Notes under the pieces: generated by a model | Database searches by the model: none | What the model was told of the DNA's origin: nothing | The model's input: only the letters and a program-made list of their open reading frames with translations | Shown: in pieces, positions 33,852 to 45,794 of the stretch | How the letters are laid out: the number at the start of each line of letters is the position of its first letter | Numbering within the stretch: the stretch's first letter is position 1 | Assembly: GCF_902167145.1 (NCBI RefSeq) | Contig: NC_050097.1 | Location: forward strand, 116,097,982 to 116,161,981 | Origin: Zea mays | Taxonomy: Eukaryota; Streptophyta; Magnoliopsida; Poales; Poaceae | Direction of reading: 5' to 3' | DNA: 64,000 nt | Made by a program: the position numbers and the translations under genes

Positions 33852-36800
33852 CTACATACCGACTCCTTTGGGTAGAAAGTCGGGGAAGCGAGAGCGTAGA
33901 AAATCCTCCGTCTCCCATGTAGCTTCTTCTGCTGAATGGTGACTCCACTGAACTTTATACATTCTGATTGACCTTGCCCGTGTTGATCTCTCCTTCTGAT
34001 CCAATACCTTGACGAGGTGCTCTTGATAGGACAAGTCTGGTTCTATCTCAATGTCTGGTTCCGGTAGCACTTCAGTGGGTAGGCGAACACATTTCCGCAG
34101 CTGAGATACATGGAACACATTGTGAACTGCTGACATGTGAGGTGGCAATTCCAATTGATAGGCTACGGGTCCACAACTTGCTTTTATCTCGTAGGGTCCA
34201 ATGTAGCGAGGAGCTAACTTGCCCTTAATTCCGAATCTCTGGACACCCTTGGTGGGTGATACCTTAAGATAAACATGATCTCCCACTTCAAACTGTAGAG
34301 GCTTCCACCTCTTGTCATGATAGCTCTTTTGCCTGGCCTGAGCAGCTTCTAGGTTCTTTGTAATAACCCTGACCTTTTCCTCTGCCTCAAGTACCAAATC
34401 TGGCCCAAATATTTCCCTTTCTCCTGCTTGAGACCAATTCAGCGGGGTTCTACATCTTCTCCCATACAAAGCTTCAAAAGGTGCCATCATTAGACTGGAC
34501 TGGTAGTTGTTATTGTAAGAAAACTCTGCCAAGGAAAGACACTTGTCCCAATCCTTTCCGTAGTGTAGTGCACATGCCCTTAACATATCTTCCAAAATCT
34601 GGTTTACCCTTTCTGTCTGGCCATCTGTTTGGGGATGGTATGCTAAGCTTCGTATGACATGGGTCCCAAGTGATTCTTGGAGCTACTCCCAAAAGCGTGC
34701 CACAAACAGTGCTCCTCTGTCAGATATAATGGTCTTTGGAATACCATGCAATCGCACTATTTGATCAACATAAATTTCCGCATACTTCTCTGTCTTGTGG
34801 GTGGTATGCACTGGCAAGAAATGAGCAGTCTTGGTCAATCTGTCCACAATAACCCAAATGGAATCATGATGCCTGGAGGTATTGGGCAATCCTACGATAA
34901 AGTCCATGCAAATGTCCTCCCATTTCCAAGATGGTATGGGAAGGGGTTGCAAAGGGCCTGGTGCCTTCAAATGACTGGCTTTGATTCTCTGGCAGGTGTC
35001 ACACTCGGATATATACTTGGCAATTTCCCTCTTCGTTCTGGTCCACCAATATAAAGATCTGAGATCATGATACATTTTGTTGCTACCAGGGTGCATGGAG
35101 AATTTGGAAAGGTGAGCTTCATCCAATATCTTCTTTCTGAGCTCAGGGTCCTTGGGAACAACCAATCGATCTCCAAACCATAGAATTCCCTTGCTGTCCT
35201 GACGGAAGCACTTGTATTTCTCTGCCTTCTGCTTGATCATTTCTTTGATAACCAGAACACCCTTATCCTCAATCTGTGCCCTGACTATTTGCTCTTGTAA
35301 TGTGGGTTCCACCGAGATGTAGTTTAAGTCACCTGAAGAAATAACTTCCAGGTTCAGCTTGCACAATTCATCGCACAGGGTGGTAATTCTTGCATCCATG
35401 CTCATACAATTGCACTGGGCCTTTCTGCTCAAGGCATCTGCCACAACATTGGCTCTGCCAGGATGGTAATGCACCTCTAAATCATAATCCTTGATTAGCT
35501 CCAACCATCTCCTCTGCCTCATGTTCAGATCTGCCTGAGTGAAGATGTATTTGAAACTCTTGTGATCAGTGTAGATGTTACAGTGAGCTCCCATCAAGTA
35601 GTGTCTCCATATCTTAAGAGCATGAACCACAGTGGCCAATTCCAGATCATGTGTAGGGTAGTTCTGCTCATGAGGTATGAGTGCTCGGGAAGCATATGCA
35701 ATGACTCTGTTATCTTGCATTAAGACACATCCCAATCCCGTACCAGAAGCATCACAATAAACTTCAAATGGCTTGGTGTTATCAGGTTGAGCCAGCACCG
35801 GGGCTGTTTTCAAATGCTGCCTCAAAGTATGAAAGGCATCTTTGCACTTTTGGCTCCAATCATACTTGACTCCCTTCTTTAACAGTTCAGTCATTGGTTT
35901 GGCAATTCTGGAGAAATCCGGAATAAATTGTCGATAGTACCCTGCCAATCCCAGAAAACTCCTAATCTGCCTCATTGTAGTTGGGGGTTTCCAATCCATT
36001 ACCTCTTGTACCTTCTCAGGATCAACTGATATCCCATCCTAAGAAATTGTGTGACCCAAGAATTTAATCTCCTTCAGCCAGAATTCACATTTAGACAACT
36101 TGGCATACAACTGATGGTCATGCAGTCTCTGAAGTACAATATGCAAATGTTTGGTGTGCTCGACTTCATTCTTGGAATAAACCAGAATATCATCAATGAA
36201 AACGACCACGAATTTGTCCAACTCTGGCATGAATACTGAGTTCATCAAGTACATAAAATAAGCCGGGGCATTGGTCAGCCCAAAGGACATCACCAAAAAT
36301 TCATAGAGCCCATATCTGGTAGAGAAAGCCGTCTTGGGAATATCACTGGCACGGATCTTGATCTGATGGTAACCTGAGCGAAGGTCTATTTTGGAGAATA
36401 CCTTGGCTCCTACCAACTGATCGAACAGAACATCAATGCGGGGAAGTGGGTATTTGTTCTTGATGGTCACCGCATTGAGAGGGCGGTAATCAACACACAT
36501 TCTCAAACTCTCATCCTTTTTCTTCACAAATAAGGCTGGGCATCTCCATGGTGAAGTACTTGGGCGAATGAACCCCTTGTCCAACAACTCTTGCAATTGC
36601 TTTTTCAGTTCTGCTAATTCCGCGGGAGGCATCCTATAGGGTCTCTTGGAGATAGGAGCAGTCCCGGGTTGCAATTCGATTGCGAACTCGATGTCTCGGT
36701 CAGGTGGCATCCCTGGCAATTCATTCAGAAAAACATCCGGGTAGTCACAGACCACTGGGATCTTTTCCACTGGGGATTCTATCATAACGAAGGCACAAGA

Positions 36801-38075
36801 ACGGGTACAACCTTGGTCAGGCAAATATAGTGTGGTTTCACCATAAGTTGGTGAGTGCACCTCAATGGCCCTAGCTGCAATATCAATCACAGCCTGATGT
36901 TTGGTCAACCAGTCAGTTCCCAATATGATATCCACACTATCCAAACCCAAAATGAGGAGGTTGGTTTTAATTATCAGACTACCAAACTTTATAGGCACGT
37001 TCTTGTTAATTTGGTAACTGGCAACCCTGCCTCCTGGTGTTGAAATTGTGATACCCCCATTGGTGTGGTGAAAAGGTAATTGGCACTTGGCACTAAATTT
37101 GGCACTGATAAAACTATGCGATGCACCAGAATCAAAAAGAATAATGGCAGGATAATTCAAAACTGTAAAGATACCAGTCATAACGGGTGCTCCCTCTGGA
37201 ATATCAGCCATGGTGGTGAAGTTTAGCCTGCCTTGCCTCACTTGCACCTTCTGCCTCTTGCCTTGGTTCTGATTAACATTCTGCCCCTGCCTCTGCTGGT
37301 TCCGGGGGCAATTTTTGGCATAGTGTCCGGTGTTGCCGCAAGTGAAACACCTGTTGTCATTCCCCTGGCGATACTGCTGCTGCTGATTGTTCCTCTGAGC
37401 TGGAAACTGGGTGCGGTTGGGTGCCTGCTGCTGCTGCTGCTGTGGTCGGATCACCCATCTCCCTTGCTGCTGCTGAGGTCCCCTGCTCTGAGTGTCAGAC
37501 ACAATCCTTAAGCGCCGTGGCTGAGTTGAGGGTCCTGCCACAGGGGTCTTCCTCTTCTTTTCTGCCTGTCGGGCTGTGATGCAGTCCTCCTGGGAGATAG
37601 CCATGTTGACCAACTCATTGTAGTTGTTGGCCCTAACGGTGTTGAGACGGTCACGGAGCTTAGTGCTGAGCCCCCTCCTGAACCTGTCTCTCTTCTTCTC
37701 GTCCGTATCTACATGATATCCAGCATACTTGCACAAGTCATTAAAAGCCTGAGCATACTGCAATACTGTCCTGTTGCCCTGGGTGAGTGCCAGAAACTCG
37801 TTGAGCTTTTGGTCCATAATCCCGGCTGGTATGTGGTGTCCCCTAAAAGCTGCCTTGAACTCTCTCCATTCCACCTCTCGGTCCTCTGGCTGCATGGCAA
37901 GGAAATGGTCCCACCAAGTCCTTGCGGGTCCGCGAAGCTGCTGGGTGCCGAACCTGACTTTAGTGACCTCTGAACAAGCTCCATGGAGTAGCGGGAATTT
38001 GGATTCCACTACTCTCAACCACACATCTGCATCAAGTTGGTCCTCTGCCCTTGTGAACAATGGAGGCTGGGTACT
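33852..38075 (-). pseudogene. gag-pol: D: gag-pol polyprotein, main part, two premature stops
   Basis: One frame runs from the E junction at 38075 to TAG at 33852-33854. Counted from the junction: Gag core near residues 10-175, zinc knuckle [14 protein letters not shown] near 246, protease LFDSGAS near 316, RT with FIDDIL near 640. TAG at 36039-36041 follows FLGHTIS. RNase H, the HHCC finger and the integrase core follow (34683-35999), then TAG at 34683-34685 after ARFWE. The catalytic QTER and a chromodomain-like tail (YKVQWSHHS...EATWETED) finish it. Both stops are best explained as CAG to TAG. All catalytic motifs I looked for are otherwise present, so D died by few hits. The Gag start lies beyond E. 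Confidence 0.9.
38071..38075. other. Target-site duplication of E, left copy
   Basis: GTACT, repeated at 47075-47079. Removing E and one copy restores the D Gag codons for EFLSTQPP. Confidence 0.95.
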
Positions 38076-39355
38076 TGAGAGCACCTAGAGGGGGGGTGAA
38101 TAGGTGATCCTGTAAAACTTAAGCTTATAGCCACAAAAACTTGTTAAGTGTTAGCACAATAAATTCCAAGTGGCTAGAAAGGAGTTTCAACAAAACACAA
38201 TACCACAAGAGATCAATCACAGAGATGACACAGTGGTTTATCCCGTGGTTCGGCCAAGACCAACGCTTGCCTACTCCACGTTGTGGCGTCCCAACGGACG
38301 AGGGTTGCAATCAACCCCTCTCAAGCGGTCCAAAGACCCACTTGAATACCACTGTGTTTTGCTTGCTTTTTCTCAATCCCGTTTGCGAGGAATCTCCACA
38401 ACTTGGAGCCTCTCGCCCTTACAATTGAAGTTCACAAAGAAACACAGAGCAAGGGGGAATGAGCAACGCACACAAGACTTCAAAAGATCAGAGCAACAAC
38501 ACGCACACAAGTCGCAACAAGAGCTCGCAACACAACTCAAAGAGTTCACAACTCCACAAGAGCTCTATATGCTATCACAATGAAACGAATGCGCGAGATC
38601 GATGTCTTGGTGCTTAGGAATGTTGTAGGAATGCTTGGTGTTGTCCTCCATGCGCCTAGGGGTCCCTTTTATAGCCCCAAGGCAGCTAGGAGCCGTTGAG
38701 AACAAATCTGGAAAGCCATCCTTGCCTTCTGTCATCGGGCGCACCGGACAGTCCGGTGCACACCGGACAGTGTCCGGTGCCCGATTCCTTTCCTTAAATG
38801 GCGAAGCCGACCGTTGCAGATCTGGGAGCCGTTGGCGCACCGGACATGTCCGGTGCACACCGGACAGTCCGGTGCCCCCTTCCGACCGTTGGCTTGGCCA
38901 CGTGTCGCGTGCAGAATCCGCGGCCGACCGTTGGCCCGGCCGACCGTTGGCTCACCGGACAGTCCGGTGCACACCGGACAGTCCGGTGAATTTTAGCCGT
39001 ACGCCGTCAGCAAATTCCCGAGAGCGGCCTCTTCGGCCGAGGCAGCCTGGCGCACCGGACATTGTCCGGTGCACCACCGGACACTGTCCGGTGCACCACC
39101 GGACAGTCCGGTGCCCAGACCGAAACAGCCTCTTGGCTGTACACAGCCAACTCTCTTCTTTTCTTCTTCTTCCTGTTTCTAATACTTAGACAAGTATATT
39201 AGTACACAAAACCAATGTACTAAGACTTAGAAACATACCTTTGTTCTAGATTTGCACTTTGTTCATCCATGGGCATTGATTCACATTTAAGCACTTGTGT
39301 TGACACTCAATCACCAAAATACTTAGAAATGGCCCAAGGGCACATTTCCCTTTCA
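38076..39355 (-). repeat. E: 3' LTR (1,280 bp)
   Basis: Plus-strand ends are TGAGAGCACCTAG and CACATTTCCCTTTCA. The minus-strand TATA box (TATAAAAGG) is at 38665-38673. The palindrome cluster at 38741-39115 lies upstream of that TATA box in the reading direction of the element. Confidence 0.95.
38741..39115. repeat. Cluster of nine ACCGGACA-n-TGTCCGGT palindromes in the E 3' LTR
   Basis: Nine near-perfect inverted repeats of 15-17 bp (core ACCGGACAGTCCGGT) are mixed with about five GACCGTTGGC-like words. The same cluster is at 46459-46834 in the 5' LTR. It sits just upstream of the LTR promoter, so it may act as a binding array or form hairpins. Confidence 0.8.
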
Positions 39356-39369
39356 ATCTCCCCCTTTTT
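39356..39369 (-). promoter_or_regulatory. E: polypurine tract
   Basis: On the minus strand AAAAAGGGGGAGAT abuts the 3' LTR, primer for plus-strand synthesis. Confidence 0.85.
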
Positions 39370-40148
39370 GGTGATTTATGCCAACACAACATAAAGCAAC
39401 TAGAACAAGTGCAAAATCACTTCAAATAAAACTCAAATTGATTTTGATTCAATTTTGGCATATATGGATCATCCTTTGCCACCACTTGGTTTGTTTTTGC
39501 AAATCAAACTCAAATCTCTATCTCTATGTCAAACACACATGTTGAAGCATAAAGAGAGTCATTCCAAAAGAGATTGATCAAAGATTTCAAAAACTCCCCC
39601 TATTTCCCATAATCAACACTTCTCCCCACAAGAAGCCAACTTTTGACAAGAGAGACAATAAGAGACAATAAAAGCGTTTGACAAAACAAAAACTCTATTC
39701 TACTATTTTCAAAATCTCTCAAGTGGTAGCTGATCCATTTATCGCTTTTGCCTTTATTTTCTCCCCCTTTGGCATCAAGCACCAAAACGGGATCAATCTT
39801 GGCCCTTTAACCCCATTGCTTCACCAAAATCTTCAATTAAGAGCAAATAGGCAATAAGAGTTTAAAGATGAACTTGGAATAAGTTACCCTCTCATCGGAG
39901 TGCAGTGGAAGTCTTTCATGGTCCAAGTCCATTTTTTTTTCAATCCTCCTTCGAGACTAAATCATCAAACTCAAGCACATGGTTAGTCTCCAAGGGTCAA
40001 GTTGTAACACATCTCCCCCTAAACATGTGCATCACTTTGCAACGGACTTGTGAGGTCCAGGGAGTGTTTGTACAACTTGAGCACCATAATAAGCAACAAA
40101 ATGCAAAAAGGAACATGATCAAAAGCATAAATACATGTATGCTATAAT
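39370..40148 (-). other. E: spacer between pol and the polypurine tract
   Basis: About 780 bp, rich in CTCCCC and CAAATC words on the plus strand. No frame of convincing length or composition is present on the minus strand. Some SIRE-lineage elements carry an envelope-like ORF here; I see none. Confidence 0.55.
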
Positions 40149-43100
40149 TCAATCCAAGTTCCGCGAATCTAAGACATTTAGCTCACTACGCAGCCTGCAA
40201 AAGGTCTTCTCATCTAGAGGCTTGGTAAAGATATCGGCTAGCTGGTTCTCGGTGCTAACATGAAACACTTCGATATCTCCCTTTTGCTGGTGGTCTCTTA
40301 GAAAGTGATGCCGGATGTCTATGTGCTTTGTGCGGCTGTGCTTAACAGGATTTTCCGCCATGCGGATAGCACTCTCATTGTCACATAGGAGTGGGACTTT
40401 GCTCAGATTGTAGCCAAAGTCCCTGAGGGTTTGCCTCATCCAAAGTAGTTGCACGCAACACTGTCCTGCGGCAACATACTCGGCCTCAGCGGTGGATAGG
40501 GCAACGGAGGTTTGTTTCTTAGAGTTCCACGACACCAGGGACCTTCCTAAGAATTGGCACGTCCCTGATGTACTCTTCCTATCGACCTTACATCCAGCAT
40601 AGTCGGAGTCTGAGTATCCAACCAGGTCAAAGGTAGACCCCTTTGGATACCAGAGCCCGAAGCAAGGCGTAGCAACCAAATATCTAAGAATTCGCTTCAC
40701 CGCCACTAAGTGACGCTCCTTAGGATCGGATTGAAATCTAGCACACATGCATACGCTAAGCATAATATCCGGTCTACTAGCACATAAGTAAAGCAAAGAA
40801 CCTATCATTGACCGGTATGCTTTTTGATCAACGGACTTACCTCCTTTGTTGAGGTCGGTGTGTCCGTCGGTCCCCATCGGAGTCTTTGCGGGCTTGGCGT
40901 CCTTCATCCCAAACCGCTTTAGCAGATCTTGCGTGTACTTTGTTTGGGAGATGAAGGTGCCGTCCTTGAGTTGCTTCACTTGGAACCCAAGGAAGTAGTT
41001 CAACTCGCCCATCATCGACATCTCGAATTTCTGCGTCATTACCCTGCTAAACTCTTCACAAGACTTTTGGTTAGTAGAACCAAATATTATGTCATCGACA
41101 TAAATTTGGCACACAAACAAGTCACCATCACATGTCTTTGTAAAAAGAGTTGGATCGGCTTTCCCAACCTTGAAAGCATTAACAATTAGAAAGTCTCTAA
41201 GGCATTCATACCATGCTCTTGGGGCTTGCTTAAGTCCATAGAGCGCCTTAGAGAGCTTACACACGTGGTCGGGGTACCGTTCATCCTCGAAGCCAGGGGG
41301 TTGCTCCACGTACACCTCCTCCTTGATCGGCCCATTGAGGAAAGCGCTCTTCACATCCATTTGGTACAACCTGAAAGAATGGTGAGCGGCATATGCTAGC
41401 AAGATACGAATTGATTCTAGCCTAGCCACAGGAGCAAAAGTCTCCTCGAAATCCAAACCTGCGACTTGGGCATAACCTTTTGCCACAAGTCGAGCCTTGT
41501 TCCTCGTCACCACCCCGTGCTCGTCTTGTTTGTTGCGGAACACCCACTTGGTTCCCACAACATTTTGCTTGGGACGAGGCACCAGTGTCCAAACTTCATT
41601 GCGCTTGAAGTTGTTGAGTTCCTCCTGCATGGCCAATACCCAATCTGGATCTTGCAAGGCCTCCTCTACCCTGAAAGGCTCAATAGAAGAGACAAAGGAG
41701 TAATGCTCACAAAAATTAACTAATCGAGATCGAGTAGTTACTCCCTTGCTAATGTCACCCAGAATTTGGTCGACGGGATGATCCCTTTGAATCATCGCTC
41801 GAACTTGGGTTGGAGGTGCCGGTTGCGCTTCTTCCTCCATTACTCGATCATCTTGTGCTCCCCCTTGATCAAGCGCCTCCATTTGAGGTACCTGTTCGTC
41901 ATCTTCGGTTGGGGGATGCACCATAGTTGAGGAAGAAGGTTGATCTTGCTCCAATTGTTCCTGTGGTCGCACATCACCAATCACCATGGTGCGCATAGCG
42001 GCCATTGGAACGTCTTCTTCATCTACATCATCAAGATCAACAACTTGCTCTCTTGGAGAGCCATTAGTCTCATCAAATACAACGTCGCTAGAGACTTCAA
42101 CCAAACCCGATGATTTGTTGAAGACTCTATACGCCTTTGTATTTGAGTCATAACCTAACAAAAACCCTTCTACAGCTTTGGGAGCAAACTTAGAATTTCT
42201 ACCCTTCTTCACTAGAATGTAGCACTTGCTCCCAAATACACGAAAGTAAGATACATTGGGTTTGTTACCGGTTAGTAGCTCATACGAAGTCTTCTTGAGG
42301 AGGCGATGAAGGTAGACCCTGTTGATGGCGTGGCAAGCCGTGTTCACGGCTTCCGACCAGAAACACTCGGGGGTCTTGAACTCTCCAAGCATCGTCCTTG
42401 CCATATCGATTAGCGTCCTGTTCTTCCTCTCTACCACTCCATTTTGCTGGGGTGTGTAGGGAGCGGAGAACTCGTGCTTGATCCCTTCCTCCTCAAGGAA
42501 CTCCTCCACTTGAAGGTTCTTGAACTCGGACCCGTTGTCACTCCTTATCTTCTTCACCTTGAGCTCAAACTCATTTTGAGCTCTCCTGAGGAAGCGCTTG
42601 AGGGTCCCTTGGGTTTCAGACTTATCCTGCAAAAAGAACACCCAAGTGAAGCGGGAAAAGTCATCAACAATAACTAAACCATACTTACTCCCTCCTATGC
42701 TTAGGTAGGCGACAGGTCCGAAGAGGTCCATATGCAGCAGCTCCAGGGGTCTTGAAGTGGTCATCACATTCTTGCCGTGATGCGCTCCTCCCACTTGTTT
42801 ACCTGCTTGACAAGCTGCACAAGGTCTATCTTTTTTGAATTGCACGTTAGTTAAACCTATCACATGTTCTCCCTTTAGAAGCTTGTGAAGGTTCTTCATC
42901 CCCACATGTGCTAAGCGGCGATGCCACAGCCAGCCCATGCTAGTCTTAGCTATTAAGCATGCATCTAGACCGGCCTCTTCTTTTGCAAAATCAACTAAAT
43001 AAAGTTTGTCGTCTAATACACCCTTAAAAGCTAGTGAACCATTACTTCTTCTAAAGACAGACACATCTACATTTGTAAATAGACAGTTATATCCCATATG

Positions 43101-43355
43101 ACATAATTGACTAACAGATAGCAAATTATATCCAAGACTCTCCACTAAAAATACATTAGAGATAGAATGCTCATTAGAAATTGCAATTTTACCTAACCCT
43201 TTTACCTTGCCTTGATTCCCATCACCGAATATAATTGAATCTTGGGAATCCTTATTCTTGACGTAGGAAGTGAACATCTTCTTCTCCCCCGTCATATGGT
43301 TTGTGCATCCGCTGTCGATAATCCAGCTTGAACCCCCGGATGCATAAACCTGCAA
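40149..43355 (-). CDS. pol: E: Pol polyprotein (protease, integrase, RT, RNase H), intact
   Basis: 1,068 codons without interruption, ending at 40149. Protease [11 protein letters not shown] (Asp at residue 14), integrase finger HRRLAH...CAAC at about 145-182, integrase core with Asp210, Asp273 and Glu309 (35 residues between the last two, the DD35E pattern). RT has the YVDD box near residue 760 and RNase H DSDYAGC / AEAEYVA near 930-1000; the C terminus is a normal copia end. The frame opens upstream of 43355 (that codon is TTG, not ATG) and continues at least to 43380, so Pol has no start of its own. It overlaps the end of gag in the next phase, implying a frameshifted fusion or internal initiation. 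All catalytic residues are present. Confidence 0.9.
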   Translation of the reverse strand: MQVYASGGSSWIIDSGCTNHMTGEKKMFTSYVKNKDSQDSIIFGDGNQGKVKGLGKIAISNEHSISNVFLVESLGYNLLSVSQLCHMGYNCLFTNVDVSVFRRSNGSLAFKGVLDDKLYLVDFAKEEAGLDACLIAKTSMGWLWHRRLAHVGMKNLHKLLKGEHVIGLTNVQFKKDRPCAACQAGKQVGGAHHGKNVMTTSRPLELLHMDLFGPVAYLSIGGSKYGLVIVDDFSRFTWVFFLQDKSETQGTLKRFLRRAQNEFELKVKKIRSDNGSEFKNLQVEEFLEEEGIKHEFSAPYTPQQNGVVERKNRTLIDMARTMLGEFKTPECFWSEAVNTACHAINRVYLHRLLKKTSYELLTGNKPNVSYFRVFGSKCYILVKKGRNSKFAPKAVEGFLLGYDSNTKAYRVFNKSSGLVEVSSDVVFDETNGSPREQVVDLDDVDEEDVPMAAMRTMVIGDVRPQEQLEQDQPSSSTMVHPPTEDDEQVPQMEALDQGGAQDDRVMEEEAQPAPPTQVRAMIQRDHPVDQILGDISKGVTTRSRLVNFCEHYSFVSSIEPFRVEEALQDPDWVLAMQEELNNFKRNEVWTLVPRPKQNVVGTKWVFRNKQDEHGVVTRNKARLVAKGYAQVAGLDFEETFAPVARLESIRILLAYAAHHSFRLYQMDVKSAFLNGPIKEEVYVEQPPGFEDERYPDHVCKLSKALYGLKQAPRAWYECLRDFLIVNAFKVGKADPTLFTKTCDGDLFVCQIYVDDIIFGSTNQKSCEEFSRVMTQKFEMSMMGELNYFLGFQVKQLKDGTFISQTKYTQDLLKRFGMKDAKPAKTPMGTDGHTDLNKGGKSVDQKAYRSMIGSLLYLCASRPDIMLSVCMCARFQSDPKERHLVAVKRILRYLVATPCFGLWYPKGSTFDLVGYSDSDYAGCKVDRKSTSGTCQFLGRSLVSWNSKKQTSVALSTAEAEYVAAGQCCVQLLWMRQTLRDFGYNLSKVPLLCDNESAIRMAENPVKHSRTKHIDIRHHFLRDHQQKGDIEVFHVSTENQLADIFTKPLDEKTFCRLRSELNVLDSRNLD

Positions 43356-43362
43356 GGCAAAT

Positions 43363-45744
43363 TTAGGCTTGGGACTTAGGTACCCAACTCTTGTTGGGTC
43401 CTACAAGGTTAGTCACAATTGTCTTAGGGACCCAAATGCAAGTTTTATCACCCTTGCATTTTGCCCCTAATTTCCTAGCAATCACCTTTCTATCCTTTCT
43501 ACAAATTGCAAAGGAAGCATTCAAAGCATGATATATTGTAGAGGGTTCATTTAATTTCCTAGAAACATTAACAGCATTTCTTCTAGGCATATTATGAACA
43601 GCATTTCTCCTACCAACATTTCTATCATGCACATAAGAAGAGCTAGAAGCAAACATGGCATGAGAATCAAAGGCATTATATGCATTACAACTCCTATAGG
43701 CATTTCTAGGTTGTCTTCTATCATTGTACATAAAGGCATGGTTCTTTTGCACACTACTAGCCATAGGGGCCTTCCCTTTCTCCTTGGCGGAGATGGGAGC
43801 CTTATGGCTTGTCAAGTTCTTGGCTTCCCTTTTGTAGCCAAGTCCATCCTTAATTGAGGGATGTCTACCAATCGTATAGGCATCCCTTGCAAATTTCAAT
43901 TTATCAAATTCGCTTTTGCTAGTCTTAAGTTGGGCATTAAGACTAGACACTTCATCATTCAATTTAGAAATTGAAGCTAGGTGTTCACTACACGCATCAA
44001 TGTCAAAATCTTTACACCTAGTGCAAATCACAACATGTTCTACACAAGATGTTGATTTACTAGATTTTTCTAGCTTAGCATTTAAATCATCATTTATGCT
44101 TTTTAAACTAGAAATTGAATCATGACATGTAGACAACTCACAAGAAAGCATTTCATTTCTCTTAATCTCTAAAGCAAGTGATTTTTGTGCTTCTACAAAC
44201 TTATCATGTTCTTCATATAAAAGGTCCTCTTGCTTTTCTAATAGCCTATTCTTATCATTCAAGCCATCAATGAGTTCATTTATCTTATCTATCTTAGATC
44301 TATCTAAACCCTTGAATAAGCAAGAATAGTCTATGTCATCATCATCACTGGACTCATCATCACTAGAAGAAGCATAAGTGGAGTCTCGAGTACTCACCTT
44401 CTTCTCCCTTGCCATAAGGCAGGTGTGACGCTCGTTGGGGAAGAGGGATGACTTGTTGAAGGCAGTGGCGGCGAGTCCTTCATTGTCGGAGTCGGAGGAG
44501 GAGCAATCTGAATCCCACTCCTTGCCTAGATGTGCTTCGCCCTTTGCCTTCTTATAATTCTTCTTCTTCTCCCTCTTGTTCCCATGGTCCTGATCACTAT
44601 CATTGTCGGGACAGTTAGCAATAAAATGACCAAGCTTACCGCATTTGAAGCACGAACGCTTCCCCTTGGCTTTGGTCTTGCTTGGCTGTCCCTTGCGACC
44701 TTTAAGCGCTGTCTTGAATCTTTTGATGATGAGGGCCATCTCTTCATCATTAAGTCCGGCCGCCTCAATTTGTGCCACCCTGCTAGGTAGCGCCTCCTTG
44801 CTTCTTGTTGCCTTGAGAGCAAGGGGTTGAGGCTCGTTGATCGGTCCATTCAAGGCGTCGTCTACGTATCTTGCCTCCTTGATCATCATCCGCCCGCTTA
44901 CGAATTTTCCGAGTACCTCCTCGGGCGTCATCTTCGTGTACCTGGGATTCTCACGAATATTGTTCACGAGATGAGGATCAAGAACGGTAAATGACCTAAG
45001 CATTAGGCGAACGACGTCGTGATCCGTCCATCGCGTGCTTCCGTAGCTCCTTATTTTGTTGATAAGGATCTTGAGCCGGTTGTATGTTTGCGTCGGCTCC
45101 TCGCCCCTTATCATCGCGAATCGTCCGAGCTCGCCCTCCACAAACTCCATCTTGGTGAGTAAGGTGACATCATTCCCCTCATGAGAGATCTTGAGGGTGT
45201 CCCAAATCTGCTTGGCATTGTCCAAGCCGCTCACCTTGTGATACTCGTCCCTGCACAAAGAGGCTAGCAACACAGTAGTAGCTTGTGCATTTTTATGGAT
45301 CTGTTCATTAATAAACGAAGGACTATCCGAGCTATCAAATTTCATTCCACTTTCCACAATTTCCCAAATGCTTGGATGGAGAGAAAATAGGTGTGTACGC
45401 ATTTTGTGACTCCAAAATCCGTAGTCCTCTCCATCAAAGTGAGGAGGCTTGCCAAGTGGAATGGGGAGCAAATGAGCATTTGAGCTGTGCGGAATGCGCG
45501 AATAATCAAAAGAAAAGTTTGAGTTAACCGTCTTTTGTTTGTCGTAGTCGTCGTCCTTGTGGGAAGTAGTAGACTCGTCGTTGTCGTAGTAGACGATCTC
45601 CTTGATACGTCTTGTCTTCTTCTTCTTCCCATCTTTACGTCTGTGGCCCGAGCCAGAGTCGTTGGATTTGTCATCTTTTGGCTCGTTGACGAAAGACTCC
45701 TTTTCCTTGTCGTTGATCACGATTCCCTTCCCCTTAGGATCCAT
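43363..45744 (-). CDS. gag: E: Gag, intact
   Basis: 793 codons from ATG 45744 to the stop at 43363-43365. A charged, low-complexity amino terminus (residues 1-75) precedes the copia Gag core (about 100-300, with [10 protein letters not shown] near 181) and one CCHC knuckle [14 protein letters not shown] at 365-378. Then come acidic and Ser-rich stretches, a predicted coiled coil near 490-640, and a basic carboxy terminus ending VPKSQA. Length fits the large Gag of the SIRE lineage. The start lies 36 bp after the primer site. The end overlaps the open pol frame, which is displaced by one base. Confidence 0.9.
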   Translation of the reverse strand: MDPKGKGIVINDKEKESFVNEPKDDKSNDSGSGHRRKDGKKKKTRRIKEIVYYDNDESTTSHKDDDYDKQKTVNSNFSFDYSRIPHSSNAHLLPIPLGKPPHFDGEDYGFWSHKMRTHLFSLHPSIWEIVESGMKFDSSDSPSFINEQIHKNAQATTVLLASLCRDEYHKVSGLDNAKQIWDTLKISHEGNDVTLLTKMEFVEGELGRFAMIRGEEPTQTYNRLKILINKIRSYGSTRWTDHDVVRLMLRSFTVLDPHLVNNIRENPRYTKMTPEEVLGKFVSGRMMIKEARYVDDALNGPINEPQPLALKATRSKEALPSRVAQIEAAGLNDEEMALIIKRFKTALKGRKGQPSKTKAKGKRSCFKCGKLGHFIANCPDNDSDQDHGNKREKKKNYKKAKGEAHLGKEWDSDCSSSDSDNEGLAATAFNKSSLFPNERHTCLMAREKKVSTRDSTYASSSDDESSDDDDIDYSCLFKGLDRSKIDKINELIDGLNDKNRLLEKQEDLLYEEHDKFVEAQKSLALEIKRNEMLSCELSTCHDSISSLKSINDDLNAKLEKSSKSTSCVEHVVICTRCKDFDIDACSEHLASISKLNDEVSSLNAQLKTSKSEFDKLKFARDAYTIGRHPSIKDGLGYKREAKNLTSHKAPISAKEKGKAPMASSVQKNHAFMYNDRRQPRNAYRSCNAYNAFDSHAMFASSSSYVHDRNVGRRNAVHNMPRRNAVNVSRKLNEPSTIYHALNASFAICRKDRKVIARKLGAKCKGDKTCIWVPKTIVTNLVGPNKSWVPKSQA

Positions 45745-45779
45745 CTCTTCGGGCGGTTAGTCCCTTTCTTGAAGAGAAC

Positions 45780-45792
45780 GGCTCTGATACCA
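45780..45792 (-). promoter_or_regulatory. E: primer binding site
   Basis: TGGTATCAGAGCC on the minus strand lies 2 bp after the 5' LTR, the standard initiator-Met tRNA complement. Confidence 0.92.
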
Positions 45793-45794
45793 AT

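Noticed and set aside
38741..39115. CRISPR-like array of short repeats in the E LTR
   Set aside because: Repeats are palindromes with irregular spacing inside a eukaryotic LTR. There are no spacers of constant length and no cas genes.
38635..39189. ORF of 184 codons across the palindrome cluster
   Set aside because: Repeated HRTVRC / SGAHRT peptides are just translations of the palindromes. The ORF lies antisense in the LTR.
39370..40148. Envelope-like ORF expected in some SIRE-lineage elements
   Set aside because: No minus-strand frame of adequate length, and no signal peptide or membrane segment seen.
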